Shown one piece after another: positions 10,395 to 20,553 of a stretch of 64,000 nucleotides of DNA. The number at the start of each line of letters is the position of its first letter. Position 1 is the first letter of the stretch. The DNA is taken from the NCBI GenBank assembly GCA_902825775.1, contig CADECF010000010.1, positions 1 through 64,000 on the forward strand. Reading direction: 5' to 3'. The DNA is from an uncultured Lysobacteraceae bacterium. Its GTDB lineage: Bacteria; Pseudomonadota; Gammaproteobacteria; Xanthomonadales; Xanthomonadaceae. A program made the translations under genes and the position numbers. Below the pieces are notes generated by a model. That model saw nothing but the letters and a program-made list of their open reading frames with translations, did no database searches and was not told where the DNA came from.

Positions 10395-12191
10395 ATGCGT
10401 ACCCACTTCTGCGGCCTCGTCGACGAGGCGCTGATCGGCCAGACCGTCACCTTATGCGGCTGGGCCGATGTCGCCCGCAACTTGGGCGGCCTGTGCTTCA
10501 TCGATCTGCGCGACCACGAAGGCATCGTCCAGGTCGTGGCCGAGCCGACGACCGACGCGAATTTCGGTGCGGGTCAAGCCAATGCCGCGGTCATCGCCGC
10601 CGCCGCGCACGTCGGTTACGAGGATTGCCTGCGCGTGACCGGCGTGGTGCGCAAGCGGCAGTCGGTGAACGACAAGATCAAGACCGGCCAGGTCGAAGTC
10701 GTCGCAATCGATATCCAAGTGCTGAACAAGGCCGAGCCGCTGCCGTTCCACGCCCACGAGAACCCGGGCGAGGACATCCGCCTCAAATACCGTTACCTGG
10801 ATCTGCGCACGCCGCAGATGCAGCGGATGATGCGCACCCGCATCAAGCTGGTGCAGGCGCTGCGCCGCTGGCTGGATGCGCGTGGCTTCCAGGACATCGA
10901 AACGCCGATCCTGACCAAGGCCACGCCCGAAGGCGCGCGCGACTTCCTGGTGCCGGCGCGGATGCATCCGGGCGAGTTCTACGCGCTGCCGCAGTCGCCG
11001 CAGCTGTTCAAGCAGATACTGATGATGGCCGGCTTCGACCGCTACTACCAGATCGCGCGCTGCTTCCGCGACGAAGCGCTGCGCGCCGACCGCCAGCTCG
11101 AATTCACCCAGCTCGACATGGAATTCGCCTGGGTCGACGAGAAGATCGTGCAGGACATGGTCGAAGACTTGATCCGCGACGTGTTCCGCGAAGTGATGCA
11201 GGTCGAACTGGCCGCGCCGTTCCCGCGCATGACCTATGCCGAAGCGATGCGCCGCTACGGTTCGGACAAGCCGGATTTGCGTATTTCGCTCGAATTCGTC
11301 GATGTCGCCGACATCGTCAAGCACTGCGAATTCAAGGTATTCACCGACTGGGCCAACCACGAGGACGGCCGCGTGGTCGCGCTGCGCACGCCCGGCGGCG
11401 CCACGCTGTCGCGCAAGCAGATCGACGACTACGCCGCGCATGCGGCCAAGTTCGGAGCCAAGGGTTTGGCGTGGATGAAGGTGGAGGATGCCGGCAAGGG
11501 CCGCGAAGGCATCAGCTCGCCGATCGCCAAATTCCTCGACGACGCCACGCTCGCCGCGATCTTGGCGGCGACCGGCGCGCAGACCGGCGACCTGATCTTC
11601 TTCGGCGCCGCGACGTACAAGACCGCTTCGGATTTCATGGGCGCGCTGCGCCTGAAACTCGGCAAGGACCTCGGCCTGGTCGGCGAAGGCTGGGCGCCGT
11701 TGTGGATCACCGATTTCCCGATGTTCGAATGGGACGAGGAAGAGAACCGCTACGTCGCGCTGCATCATCCGTTCACCGCGCCGGCGGTCGACGACGTCGC
11801 CGACTTGCGCGCCAACGCCAAGACGGCGGTGTCGCGCGGCTACGACATGGTGCTCAACGGCAACGAGATCGGAGGCGGTTCGATCCGCATCCACAATTCG
11901 GCGATGCAGTCCGCGGTGTTCGAACTCCTCGGCATCGGTGCGGAAGAAGCCGAAGGCAAGTTCGGCTTCCTGCTCGACGCGCTCAAGTACGGCGCGCCGC
12001 CGCACGGCGGCATCGCGTTCGGCATCGACCGCATCGCTGCGTTGATGGCCGGGACCGAGTCGATCCGCGACGTGATCGCCTTCCCCAAAACCACCACCGC
12101 ACAATGCTTGATGACCGGCGCGCCGTCGCCGGTGCCGGACAAGCAATTGGCCGAAGTGCATATCTCGATCCGGCCCAAACCACAGGCCTGA
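10395..12191 (+). CDS. aspS: Aspartyl-tRNA synthetase
   Basis: A 598-residue class II synthetase of the bacterial type (E. coli 590) that charges tRNA-Asp. It has an OB-fold anticodon-binding domain at 1-110, class II catalytic motifs (motif 2 [18 protein letters not shown], motif 3 [13 protein letters not shown]) and the GAD insertion between them. Leu30 in RNLGG matches the position that is Leu in the discriminating E. coli enzyme and His in non-discriminating ones, which weakly favours a tRNA-Asp-specific enzyme. The ATG at 10395 is chosen because MRT starts the family and CCGGAGCC stands before it. A -10-like TAAAAT is at 10316-10321. Confidence 0.97.
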   Translation: MRTHFCGLVDEALIGQTVTLCGWADVARNLGGLCFIDLRDHEGIVQVVAEPTTDANFGAGQANAAVIAAAAHVGYEDCLRVTGVVRKRQSVNDKIKTGQVEVVAIDIQVLNKAEPLPFHAHENPGEDIRLKYRYLDLRTPQMQRMMRTRIKLVQALRRWLDARGFQDIETPILTKATPEGARDFLVPARMHPGEFYALPQSPQLFKQILMMAGFDRYYQIARCFRDEALRADRQLEFTQLDMEFAWVDEKIVQDMVEDLIRDVFREVMQVELAAPFPRMTYAEAMRRYGSDKPDLRISLEFVDVADIVKHCEFKVFTDWANHEDGRVVALRTPGGATLSRKQIDDYAAHAAKFGAKGLAWMKVEDAGKGREGISSPIAKFLDDATLAAILAATGAQTGDLIFFGAATYKTASDFMGALRLKLGKDLGLVGEGWAPLWITDFPMFEWDEEENRYVALHHPFTAPAVDDVADLRANAKTAVSRGYDMVLNGNEIGGGSIRIHNSAMQSAVFELLGIGAEEAEGKFGFLLDALKYGAPPHGGIAFGIDRIAALMAGTESIRDVIAFPKTTTAQCLMTGAPSPVPDKQLAEVHISIRPKPQA

Positions 12192-12269
12192 AACGCGCGG
12201 CGGCGCTCGACGCCGCGCTTTCGCGGCTTGGGCTAGACTCGGAAGACCGATCCGGAGAGGAGCGCCGCC

Positions 12270-12572
12270 ATGATGCGTTTTGCCGCCATCTCATCGTTCG
12301 TTGCCGTGGCGTTGACCTCCTGCTCGTCGGTGATGCCCGCCGACGGCGGCCCGCAGATCTCCGGCGACGGCAGCTGCCATGCCGATCGCGTGGCGTGGGC
12401 GGTCGGCAAACCCGGAGACGAGGACACGATCAAACGCGTCTGGAAGGAAAGCGGCGCCGGCTTGTTCAGGCCGGTTTCGCCAGACCGCACGATGACGCGC
12501 GACTATCGTCCCGACCGCATCAATGTGTATCTGGATGCGAACAACATCATCACTCAGGTCAACTGCGGTTGA
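12270..12572 (+). CDS. Peptidase inhibitor I78-like lipoprotein
   Basis: A 100-residue predicted lipoprotein with a lipobox ALTSC (Cys18). The mature part carries the I78 inhibitor-family pattern: ADRVAWAVGK at the start, then TRDYRPDRINVYLD and a C-terminal NxITQVNCG, with one Cys near each end of the domain. The family is thought to inhibit serine proteases, but I have no evidence for a target. A strong Shine-Dalgarno (GGAGAGGAG) lies seven bases before the ATG. A -10-like TAGACT is at 12234-12239. It probably has its own promoter, 78 bases after aspS. Confidence 0.8.
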   Translation: MMRFAAISSFVAVALTSCSSVMPADGGPQISGDGSCHADRVAWAVGKPGDEDTIKRVWKESGAGLFRPVSPDRTMTRDYRPDRINVYLDANNIITQVNCG

Positions 12573-12610
12573 TCGTCTCGCTTTTTTGTGCGAGCGGATT
12601 TCTGTGTGTT

Positions 12611-12727
12611 TTTTGTGGGAGCGGCTTCAGCCGCGAGCTCTTCACAGTCGCCATCATCCGGCAGAAGAGCTCGCGGCTGAAGCCGCTCCCACAACAGCCG
12701 CCCCGCGAAGCCGCTCCCGCAAAAACA
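12611..12727. repeat. Family-B inverted pair plus partial third copy
   Basis: 28-base arms at 12615-12642 and 12665-12692 are perfect reverse complements. A degenerate third half (GAAGCCGCTCCCGCAAAAA) follows at 12698-12726, seven bases before the ATG of the hydrolase gene. The repeats occupy most of the gap and leave no room for a normal promoter or ribosome site for the next gene. Confidence 0.9.
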
Positions 12728-12734
12728 TCTGCCC

Positions 12735-13355
12735 ATGACTGACCCCGATCGCGTCATCCTGCTGCACGGCATCTGGATGGTCGGCGCCACCATGCAATGG
12801 TTCGGCGCGCGCCTGAAAGCCGAAGGATTCCAGCCCGAAACCTTCGGTTACCACAGCGTGGTCGGCGGACCGGATGCCGCCGTGCCGCGGTTGGCCGAAC
12901 AGATCCGCAGCGGCGGCCAGACCCATCTGGTGGCGCACAGCCTGGGCGGCCTGATCGCGTTGCAGGCCCTGGCCGCAGAACCCGATTTGCCGGTGTCTCG
13001 CGTGGTCTGTCTGGGCGTGCCCTTGTGCGGCAGCGCCGCCGCGAGCGGGCTGTCGCACGTGCCGGTCGCCGGGCTGATGCTGGGCCGCAGCGCGCCGTTG
13101 TTGCAGCAGGGTTGTGCGGTATGGCCGGGCCATTTCGAGGTCGGCATGATCGCCGGCCGCCTGCCGCACGGGCTCGGCGCGCTGTTCGCGCATTTCGACG
13201 GCGAACACGACGGCACGGTGTCGGTCGAAGAGACCCGCAGCCCGGCCCTGGCCGACCACGTATTGGTCGAGGCCGGGCACAGCGGCCTGTTGTTCTCGGC
13301 CGATGCGGCGCGCCACGCTTCTGAATTCCTCCGGGACGGGCGTTTCCAGCGCTGA
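12735..13355 (+). CDS. Small alpha/beta hydrolase (lipase-like)
   Basis: A 206-residue cytoplasmic protein without a signal peptide. The pattern VILLHGIWM with a later AHSLGG (nucleophile elbow, Ser in residues 68-73) and a C-terminal GHSGLLFS (probable catalytic His) is typical of lipase-like or PGAP1-type esterases. The acid is likely the Asp in FDGEHDGTV. The substrate is unknown. Family-B repeats end only a few bases upstream, so translation depends on sequence within the repeat edge. Downstream yebC has its own -10-like element at 13395, so this gene is probably monocistronic. Confidence 0.8.
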   Translation: MTDPDRVILLHGIWMVGATMQWFGARLKAEGFQPETFGYHSVVGGPDAAVPRLAEQIRSGGQTHLVAHSLGGLIALQALAAEPDLPVSRVVCLGVPLCGSAAASGLSHVPVAGLMLGRSAPLLQQGCAVWPGHFEVGMIAGRLPHGLGALFAHFDGEHDGTVSVEETRSPALADHVLVEAGHSGLLFSADAARHASEFLRDGRFQR

Positions 13356-13436
13356 ACCGGGTTCGGCATGCGCCGGGAAATACGGTAGATCGAGTAAAAT
13401 CGCCGCTTCGCCATCGCCATCCGGTCGGAATTTTTC

Positions 13437-14168
13437 ATGGGTAGAGGACCTTCCATCGAGGCCCGCAAGAACGCCGAGGACGCGCGTCGCGGCAAGATCT
13501 TCACCAAGATCATCCGCGAGATCGGCGTGGCGGCACGCGCCGGCGGCGGCGATCCCGCGAGCAATCCGCGCCTGCGCAGCGCCATCGACAAAGGCCTGTC
13601 GGCGAACATGACCAAGGACGTGATCGAGCGCGCGATCAAGAAAGCCACCGGCGAACTGGAAGGCGTCGTCTACGAGGAAATCCGATACGAGGGCTACGCG
13701 CCCGGCGGCGTGGCGGTGATCGTCGACTGCCTGACCGACAACAAGGTCCGCACCGTGGCCGACGTGCGCCACGCCTTCGGTAAGTTCGGCGGCAATCTGG
13801 GCACCGACGGCTCGGTCGCCTTCATGTTCAAGAAACTCGGCGTGCTGTCCTTTGCCTCCGGCGCCGACGAGGACAAAGTCACCGAGGCCGCGATCGAAGC
13901 CGGCGCCGACGACGTGGTCGTTTATCCCGAGGACGGCGCGATCGACGTGATCACCGCGCCGGATGCTTTCGAAACGGTCAAGGCCGCGATGGGCGCCGCC
14001 GGCCTGAAGGCCGACATCGCCGAAGTCACCTTGCGCGCCGACAACGACATCGCCGTCGCCGGCGACACCGCGCAGCAGGTCGCCAAACTGCTGGCCTGGC
14101 TGGAAGACATGGACGACGTGCAGAGCGTCTACAGCAATGCCGACCTCGGCGCCGACGCATACGCGTAG
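13437..14168 (+). CDS. yebC: YebC/PmpR family protein
   Basis: A 243-residue YebC-family protein (usual length 240-250). The three family domains are intact: [32 protein letters not shown] and [15 protein letters not shown]. Family members have been described as transcription regulators and more recently as ribosome-associated factors that help translate proline-rich stretches. The first residues [13 protein letters not shown] differ from the common MAGHSKWANIKHRK. I recall this variant from other Xanthomonadaceae, so I take the ATG at 13437 as real. It is followed after nine bases by ruvC, the usual yebC-ruvC-ruvA-ruvB neighbourhood. Confidence 0.95.
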   Translation: MGRGPSIEARKNAEDARRGKIFTKIIREIGVAARAGGGDPASNPRLRSAIDKGLSANMTKDVIERAIKKATGELEGVVYEEIRYEGYAPGGVAVIVDCLTDNKVRTVADVRHAFGKFGGNLGTDGSVAFMFKKLGVLSFASGADEDKVTEAAIEAGADDVVVYPEDGAIDVITAPDAFETVKAAMGAAGLKADIAEVTLRADNDIAVAGDTAQQVAKLLAWLEDMDDVQSVYSNADLGADAYA

Positions 14169-14171
14169 ACT
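14166..14171 (+). promoter_or_regulatory. Candidate -10 hexamer for ruvC
   Basis: TAGACT ends six bases before the GTG of ruvC. It may drive a leaderless ruvC transcript from within the yebC-ruvC junction. No -35 box is obvious, and co-transcription from yebC is equally possible. Confidence 0.3.
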
Positions 14172-14177
14172 GTCGCG

Positions 14178-14714
14178 GTGACCAGAATCCTCGGCATCGA
14201 CCCCGGTTCGCAGCGGACCGGCGTGGGCATCATCGACGTCGACGCCAGCGGCAAGACCACGCATGTGTTCCATGCGCCGTTGAACCTGATGGTGGCCGAT
14301 GCGGCGGTGAAGGGCAACTTCCCACTACGGTTGAAGTTATTGCTCGACGGATTGTCCGGGATAATCGACGCTCACCGGCCCGATGAGGTCGCGATCGAGC
14401 AGGTTTTCATGGCCCACAACCCCGATTCGGCGCTCAAGCTGGGCCAGGCGCGCGGCGCCGCGCTGTGCGCGGTGGTGATGCGCGACCTGCCGGTGCACGA
14501 ATACGCGGCCAAGGAAATCAAATTGGCTCTGGTCGGCAAAGGCGGCGCGGACAAAGTGCAGGTGCAGCACATGGTCGGCATCATGCTCAACCTGAAAGGC
14601 AAACTGCAGGCCGATGCCGCCGATGCGTTGGCAGTGGCGATCACCCACGCGCATGTGCGTGCGAGCGCGCAGCGGATGGGCGTGAACGTGCGCGAGGCTT
14701 GGAGCCGAAAATGA
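14178..14714 (+). CDS. ruvC: Holliday-junction resolvase RuvC
   Basis: A 178-residue endonuclease (E. coli 173) that cuts Holliday junctions symmetrically with RuvAB. The acidic active site is visible: Asp7 in ILGIDPGSQ, Glu in VAIEQVF, and the C-terminal pair in [12 protein letters not shown]. It starts at GTG, nine bases after the yebC stop, with no clear Shine-Dalgarno. It is separated from ruvA by a 223-base block of nested repeats, so ruvC and ruvA may not be tightly coupled. Confidence 0.97.
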   Translation: MTRILGIDPGSQRTGVGIIDVDASGKTTHVFHAPLNLMVADAAVKGNFPLRLKLLLDGLSGIIDAHRPDEVAIEQVFMAHNPDSALKLGQARGAALCAVVMRDLPVHEYAAKEIKLALVGKGGADKVQVQHMVGIMLNLKGKLQADAADALAVAITHAHVRASAQRMGVNVREAWSRK

Positions 14715-14740
14715 ATCTCGTCCCCGCGCGAAATGTGCTG

Positions 14741-14915
14741 TTCCCCCCTTTGAAAAAGGGGGGCAGGGGGGATTTGCTTTTAGCTTGCCGTAGGAGCGGC
14801 TTTGGCCGCGAGCTCTTGCCTGTCGCAATGATCAAGAGCTCGCGGCCAAAGCCGCTCCTACAAAAAGCCAGATCAAGAGCAAATCCCCCTTTATCCCCCT
14901 TTTTCAAAGGGGGAA
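14741..14915. repeat. Nested composite repeat A-B-B'-A'
   Basis: Family A (14741-14785), family B variant (14791-14817, core GAGCGGCTTTGGCCGC), its perfect reverse complement (14834-14860), and A in reverse (14875-14915). The whole 175-base block is a large palindrome in which a B pair lies inside an A pair. The B stem keeps complementarity although its core differs from the usual TTCAG, a compensatory change. Confidence 0.92.
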
Positions 14916-14937
14916 ACATCAAGAGCGGGGGCGAATC

Positions 14938-15528
14938 GTGATTGGACGCTTGAAAGGAATCCTGCTCCACAAACAGCCGCCGTGGCTGGTGGTGGACGTG
15001 CACGGCGTCGGCTACGAGCTGGAAGCGCCGATGAGCACCTTCTACGACCTGCCGCAGGTCGGCGGCGAAGTGTCGCTGTTCACGCACTACGCGCAGAAGG
15101 AAGACAGCGTGTCGCTGTACGGCTTCCTCAGCGAATCCGAACGACGCTTGTTCCGCGACGTGCAGCGGGTCAGCGGCATCGGCGCCAAGATCGCGCTGGC
15201 GGTGCTGTCGGGCGCGTCGGTCGACGAATTCGCAAGGCTGGTGCAGACCGGCGACGTGACCGCGTTGACCCGGATCCCCGGCATCGGCAAGAAGACCGCC
15301 GAACGCATGGTGGTGGAGCTGCGCGATCGCGCAGCCGACCTGATCGGCAGCGGTTCGCCGGTGTCGATGGGCAAAGGCCCGGCCGACCCGCTTTCGGAGG
15401 CGATCATCGCCCTGCAGCAATTGGGCTACAAGCCGGCCGAAGCGCAGCGGATGGCGAAAAACGCCGCCGCCGACGGCGACGCTCCCGAAATCATCATCCG
15501 TAAAGCGCTACAGTCCGCGCTTCGTTGA
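14938..15528 (+). CDS. ruvA: Holliday-junction branch-migration protein RuvA
   Basis: A 196-residue DNA-binding subunit (E. coli 203). It has the OB-fold start [16 protein letters not shown], two helix-hairpin-helix motifs ([15 protein letters not shown] and [16 protein letters not shown]) and a C-terminal domain that contacts RuvB ([11 protein letters not shown]). It tetramerises on four-way junctions and loads RuvB. It starts at GTG, 22 bases after the composite repeat. The stop overlaps a possible TTG of kup, but kup is more likely to begin later. Confidence 0.97.
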   Translation: MIGRLKGILLHKQPPWLVVDVHGVGYELEAPMSTFYDLPQVGGEVSLFTHYAQKEDSVSLYGFLSESERRLFRDVQRVSGIGAKIALAVLSGASVDEFARLVQTGDVTALTRIPGIGKKTAERMVVELRDRAADLIGSGSPVSMGKGPADPLSEAIIALQQLGYKPAEAQRMAKNAAADGDAPEIIIRKALQSALR

Positions 15529-15572
15529 ATCCGGAAGGCGCCATCCGCCCGCCGGATGCGACCAGGAAGCCC

Positions 15573-17492
15573 ATGGCCACCCCGCACAATCATTCCGCAT
15601 CAGGCAATTCCCATGCGCAGGGCCACGGCAAGACCGGCCTGCCGGCGCTGGTGGTCGGCGCGATCGGCGTGGTGTTCGGCGACATCGGCACCAGCCCGCT
15701 GTACACGCTGAAGGAAGCGTTCTCGCCGCATTTCGGCCTGGTCGGCAACCACGACACCGTGCTGGGCATCCTGTCGCTGGTGTTCTGGGCGCTGATGATC
15801 GTGGTCACGGTGAAGTACGTGACCATCATCATGCGCGCCGACAACGAAGGCGAAGGCGGGATCATGGCGCTGATGACGCTGGCCCAGCGCACGCTCGCCA
15901 AGGGCGGGCGTTCGGCCTACGTGGTCGGCATCCTCGGCATCTTCGGCGCGTCCCTGTTCTTCGGCGATAGCGTGATCACGCCCGCGATCACCGTGTTGGG
16001 CGCGGTCGAGGGTTTGGAAGTCGCGGCGCCGGGCCTGCACCGTTTCATCGTGCCGATCGCGGTGCTGATCCTGATCGCGGTGTTCTTCGCGCAGCGCTTC
16101 GGCACCGAGAAAGTGGGCAAGGTGTTCGGCCCGATCACCATCGTCTGGTTCATCGCATTGGCGGCGATCGGCATCCACAACATCATCGATGCGCCCGAAG
16201 TGCTGAAGGCGCTCAACCCCTGGTGGGGCGCGAAATTCTTCATAGAGCATGGCTCGCATTCGGTGCTGATCCTCGGCGTCGTGGTGCTCGCGGTGACCGG
16301 CGGCGAAGCGCTGTACGCCGACATGGGCCACTTCGGCGCGCGGCCGATCCGCTATGCGTGGTACACGATGGTGCTGCCGTGCCTGATGCTGAATTACCTG
16401 GGGCAGGGCGCGTTCGTGCTGGAGCATCCGGCTGCGGTCACGAACCCGTTTTTCGAAGCCGTTCCGGAGTGGGCGCTGTATCCCATGATCGTGCTGGCCA
16501 CCATGGCCGCGGTGATCGCGTCGCAGGCCGTCATCACCGGCGCGTATTCGGTCGCGCGCCAGGCGATGCAGTTGGGCTATATCCCGCGGATGCAGGTCAA
16601 GCACACATCGCGCGAGACCATCGGCCAGATCTACGTGCCTTACATCAATTGGGTGCTGATGATCGCGGTGCTGGCTGTGGTGCTGATGTTCCGCGGCTCG
16701 ACCGCGCTGGCGTCGGCGTACGGCATCTCGGTGTCGGCGACGATGCTGATCGACACCCTCCTGCTGGCGCTGGTGGCGCGCGCGCTATGGCCGCGCTGGC
16801 GCATGTTCGTACTGCCGCTGTGCGTGCTGTTCTTCATCGTCGATCTGGGTTTCGTGATCGCCAACGGCGCCAAGTTCTTCGACGGCGCCTGGTTCCCGGT
16901 GATATTGGGCTTGGCGGTGTTCACCCTGCTGCGCACGTGGCGCCGCGGCCGCGAATTGCTGCACGAGGAAGTGCGCAAGGAAGGCATCCAGATCGACAGC
17001 TTCCTGCCCGGCCTGATGCTGGCGCCGCCGACCCGCGTGCCGGGCACCGCGGTGTTCATGACCGCCGACCAGGGCGTGGTGCCGCATGCGCTGCTGCACA
17101 ATCTCAAGCACAACAAGGTGCTGCACGAACGCAACGTATTCCTGACCGTGGAAACGCTGACCGTGCCGCATGCGCCTCAGAACAAGCGGTTGAAGATCGA
17201 CCCGATCGGCGACGATTTCTACCGCGTGCTGATTCGTTTCGGCTTCATGGAGACGCCCGACGTGCCGCTGGCGCTGATGCGCAGTTGCGACGCGGGCGGC
17301 ATCTATTTCGATCCGATGGATACGACCTATTTCGCCAGCCGCGAAACGATCGTGGCCGGCCGCCACCGCGGCATGCCGGTCTGGCGCGACAAGCTGTTCG
17401 CGTTCATGCACCGCAATGCGGCGCCGGCGACGGGGTTTTTCAGGATTCCCGGCAATCGGTTGGTGGAGTTGGGCGCGCAGGTCGAGATTTGA
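15573..17492 (+). CDS. kup: Kup potassium transporter
   Basis: A 639-residue inner-membrane K+:H+ symporter of the KUP family (E. coli 622). The signature [20 protein letters not shown] is at the first membrane segment. About twelve hydrophobic segments extend to residue 460, followed by a cytoplasmic C-terminal domain. The ATG at 15573 follows CAGGAAG and is preferred over a TTG at 15525 that overlaps the ruvA stop. The gene is inserted between ruvA and ruvB. The N-terminal tail is rich in His, Ser and Asn. A family-C hairpin closes the gene. Confidence 0.95.
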   Translation: MATPHNHSASGNSHAQGHGKTGLPALVVGAIGVVFGDIGTSPLYTLKEAFSPHFGLVGNHDTVLGILSLVFWALMIVVTVKYVTIIMRADNEGEGGIMALMTLAQRTLAKGGRSAYVVGILGIFGASLFFGDSVITPAITVLGAVEGLEVAAPGLHRFIVPIAVLILIAVFFAQRFGTEKVGKVFGPITIVWFIALAAIGIHNIIDAPEVLKALNPWWGAKFFIEHGSHSVLILGVVVLAVTGGEALYADMGHFGARPIRYAWYTMVLPCLMLNYLGQGAFVLEHPAAVTNPFFEAVPEWALYPMIVLATMAAVIASQAVITGAYSVARQAMQLGYIPRMQVKHTSRETIGQIYVPYINWVLMIAVLAVVLMFRGSTALASAYGISVSATMLIDTLLLALVARALWPRWRMFVLPLCVLFFIVDLGFVIANGAKFFDGAWFPVILGLAVFTLLRTWRRGRELLHEEVRKEGIQIDSFLPGLMLAPPTRVPGTAVFMTADQGVVPHALLHNLKHNKVLHERNVFLTVETLTVPHAPQNKRLKIDPIGDDFYRVLIRFGFMETPDVPLALMRSCDAGGIYFDPMDTTYFASRETIVAGRHRGMPVWRDKLFAFMHRNAAPATGFFRIPGNRLVELGAQVEI

Positions 17493-17504
17493 GCCTTTTC
17501 AAGC

Positions 17505-17582
17505 TGTCATCCCGAGCGCAGCGAGGGATCTGCTTTCCCGTCGCGAGCTGCAAGCAGATCCCTCGCTGCGCTCGGGATGACA
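17505..17582. repeat. Family-C perfect inverted repeat
   Basis: 31-base arms (17505-17535 and 17552-17582) are exact reverse complements around a 16-base loop, same core as 4988-5063. It fills the kup-ruvB gap and may serve as a terminator for kup, although there is no T-run. Confidence 0.92.
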
Positions 17583-17618
17583 GGGTGAGGGACATCCCCG
17601 CAGTCGCCCGTTCGCCCT

Positions 17619-17624
17619 CATAAT
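17619..17624 (+). promoter_or_regulatory. Candidate -10 hexamer for ruvB
   Basis: CATAAT ends six bases before the ruvB ATG at 17631. There is no Shine-Dalgarno in between, so a leaderless mRNA is possible. This would give ruvB its own promoter after the kup terminator-like hairpin. Confidence 0.4.
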
Positions 17625-17630
17625 CCACGC

Positions 17631-18674
17631 ATGACCGAAGACCGCATCATCGCCGCCGCCGCCACCCGCGAAGACGAAGTCGTCGAGGCCAGCATCCGGC
17701 CCAAACGGCTGGACGAGTACCTCGGCCAGCAGCCGGTGCGCGAACAGCTGTCGATCTACATCGAGGCCGCCAAACGCCGCAGCGAGGCGCTGGACCACAT
17801 ATTGATCTTCGGCCCGCCCGGTCTGGGCAAGACTACGCTCAGCCACGTGATCGCCAACGAGCTGGGCGTCAACCTGCGCGTGACGTCGGGTCCGGTGATC
17901 GAGAAAGCCGGCGACTTGGCGGCGCTGCTGACCAACCTGCAGCCGCACGATGTCCTCTTCATCGACGAGATCCATCGCCTGTCGCCGGTGGTGGAGGAAG
18001 TGCTGTATCCGGCGATGGAGGATTTCCAGATCGACATCATGATCGGCGACGGCCCGGCCGCGCGATCGATCAAGCTCGATCTGCCGCCGTTCACGCTGAT
18101 CGGCGCCACCACCCGCGCGGGCCTGCTCACGGCGCCGCTGCGAGATCGTTTCGGCATCGTCCAGCGGCTGGAGTTCTACAGCACCGAGGAGCTGACCCGC
18201 ATCGTGCGCCGCTCGGCCAGGATCCTGGGCATCGATTGCGCGGCGGACGGCGCCGACGAGATCGCACGCCGTTCGCGCGGTACCCCGCGCATCGCCAACC
18301 GTCTGTTGCGGCGCGTGCGCGATTTCGCGCAGGTGCGTGCCGCCGGCCATATCGACCACGATGTCGCCAAGGCGGCGATGCAGATGCTGAAGGTCGATCC
18401 GGAAGGCTTCGACGAACTCGACCGGCGCCTGCTCAACCTGATCATCGAGAATTTCGACGGCGGCCCGGTCGGCGTCGAATCGCTGGCGGCCGCGCTCAGC
18501 GAAGAACGCGGCACGCTCGAGGATGTGATCGAGCCTTACCTCATCCAGCAGGGTTTCCTGGTGCGCACGGCGCGTGGGCGCATGGCCTCGCATAAAGCGT
18601 ACCGGCATCTGGGATTGAAGCCCAAGAGCCGGGAATCGGGATTCGGGAATGGGGAATCGGAGGAGCTGTTTTGA
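17631..18674 (+). CDS. ruvB: Holliday-junction helicase RuvB
   Basis: A 347-residue AAA+ motor (E. coli 336). Walker [10 protein letters not shown] is at 61-69, Walker [12 protein letters not shown] near 110, sensor 1 LIGATTRAG and the arginine finger region LRDRFG follow. The C-terminal winged helix ends in [10 protein letters not shown]. The last 14 residues, [15 protein letters not shown], come from a family-E repeat (GGGAATCGGGATTCGGG) at 18631-18660 and are not part of the conserved protein. It works with RuvA and RuvC encoded upstream. No ribosome site is visible before the ATG. Confidence 0.97.
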   Translation: MTEDRIIAAAATREDEVVEASIRPKRLDEYLGQQPVREQLSIYIEAAKRRSEALDHILIFGPPGLGKTTLSHVIANELGVNLRVTSGPVIEKAGDLAALLTNLQPHDVLFIDEIHRLSPVVEEVLYPAMEDFQIDIMIGDGPAARSIKLDLPPFTLIGATTRAGLLTAPLRDRFGIVQRLEFYSTEELTRIVRRSARILGIDCAADGADEIARRSRGTPRIANRLLRRVRDFAQVRAAGHIDHDVAKAAMQMLKVDPEGFDELDRRLLNLIIENFDGGPVGVESLAAALSEERGTLEDVIEPYLIQQGFLVRTARGRMASHKAYRHLGLKPKSRESGFGNGESEELF

Positions 18675-18762
18675 GGTTCCGATCCGATGTCATGCGCGTC
18701 TGCGATTCGGCGCAGGAGTAAGGCTTTGACCTCCGATTCCCGATTCCCGAATCCCGATTCCC
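18631..18762. repeat. Family-E inverted pair across the ruvB-ybgC junction
   Basis: 18631-18660 (GGGAATCGGGATTCGGG...) and 18733-18762 (CCGATTCCCGATTCCCG...) are 30-base reverse complements with one mismatch. The arm on the left is inside ruvB and the arm on the right is inside ybgC, so the 72-base loop holds the ruvB stop and the ybgC start. The unit GATTCCC is the same as in the array at 25325-25380. Confidence 0.88.
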
Positions 18763-19196
18763 GGCCCTCGTTCAGTTGGCCGACACGCGTCTATTGGGAA
18801 GATACCGACGCCGGTGGCGTGGTCTACCACGCGCAATACTTGGCGTTCCTGGAGCGCGCGCGTACCGAATGGCTGCGCACGCACGGGTACGGCCAGGAAC
18901 TTTTGCGCGGGCAGCACGATCTGGTATTTGCGGTGCGGGCGATGCGGATCGATTTCCGCCAGCCCGCGCGACTGGACGATACGCTGGCCGTGTCGGTGGC
19001 ATTGGCCGAGTGCCGGCGCGCCAGTCTGGTGATCGCGCAGGCGATCCATCGCGACGGATCGCTGCTGCTCGATGCGCAGGTGCGCGTGGCGGCGCTGGGC
19101 GCGGGCGATTTTCGGCCGCGCGCGATTCCGGACGCGTTGTACGCGCGGCTCAAATCGTTGGAAACAATCCCCTTAGAAACCAAGATTGCGGAGTGA
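18726..19196 (+). CDS. ybgC: YbgC-type acyl-CoA thioesterase
   Basis: A 156-residue hot-dog-fold thioesterase, first gene of the tol-pal cluster (E. coli YbgC is 134). The catalytic loop VYWEDTDAGGVVYHAQY holds the active Asp. The first 15 residues are translated from a family-E repeat (18733-18762) and precede the conserved domain. I propose the TTG at 18726 because AGGAG at 18714-18718 stands seven bases before it. An ATG at 18687 in the same frame is the alternative and would add 13 residues. The cluster's conservation suggests a role in membrane lipid or envelope maintenance. Confidence 0.9.
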   Translation: MTSDSRFPNPDSRPSFSWPTRVYWEDTDAGGVVYHAQYLAFLERARTEWLRTHGYGQELLRGQHDLVFAVRAMRIDFRQPARLDDTLAVSVALAECRRASLVIAQAIHRDGSLLLDAQVRVAALGAGDFRPRAIPDALYARLKSLETIPLETKIAE

Positions 19197-19200
19197 ACGG

Positions 19201-19977
<777 letters not shown>

Positions 19978-20000
19978 CCCTCCTCGCACTCCCCGAGCGT

Positions 20001-20098
20001 TGCCATCCCGAGCGAAACGAGGGATCTGCTTGGAGAGCCGCTGCAGAAGCAGGTTCCTTCCCCCGGATCGGGTCCGGGGCCGGAATGAAGGAATGACA
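20001..20098. repeat. Family-C-like element inside the tol operon
   Basis: The left arm (20001-20031, TGCCATCCCGAGCG, GAGGGATCTGCTT) matches family C. The right arm is diverged (AAGCAGGTTCCTTCCCC...GGAATGACA) and only partly complementary. It lies in the 135-base gap between tolQ and tolR, which in other species is usually very short. Confidence 0.8.
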
Positions 20099-20112
20099 GG
20101 GCAGAAATACGC

Positions 20113-20549
<437 letters not shown>

Positions 20550-20553
<4 letters not shown>

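Noticed and set aside
10452..12161. A 569-codon minus-strand frame opposite aspS
   Set aside because: Antisense shadow of a conserved gene, rich in His, Arg and Asp, with no motif.
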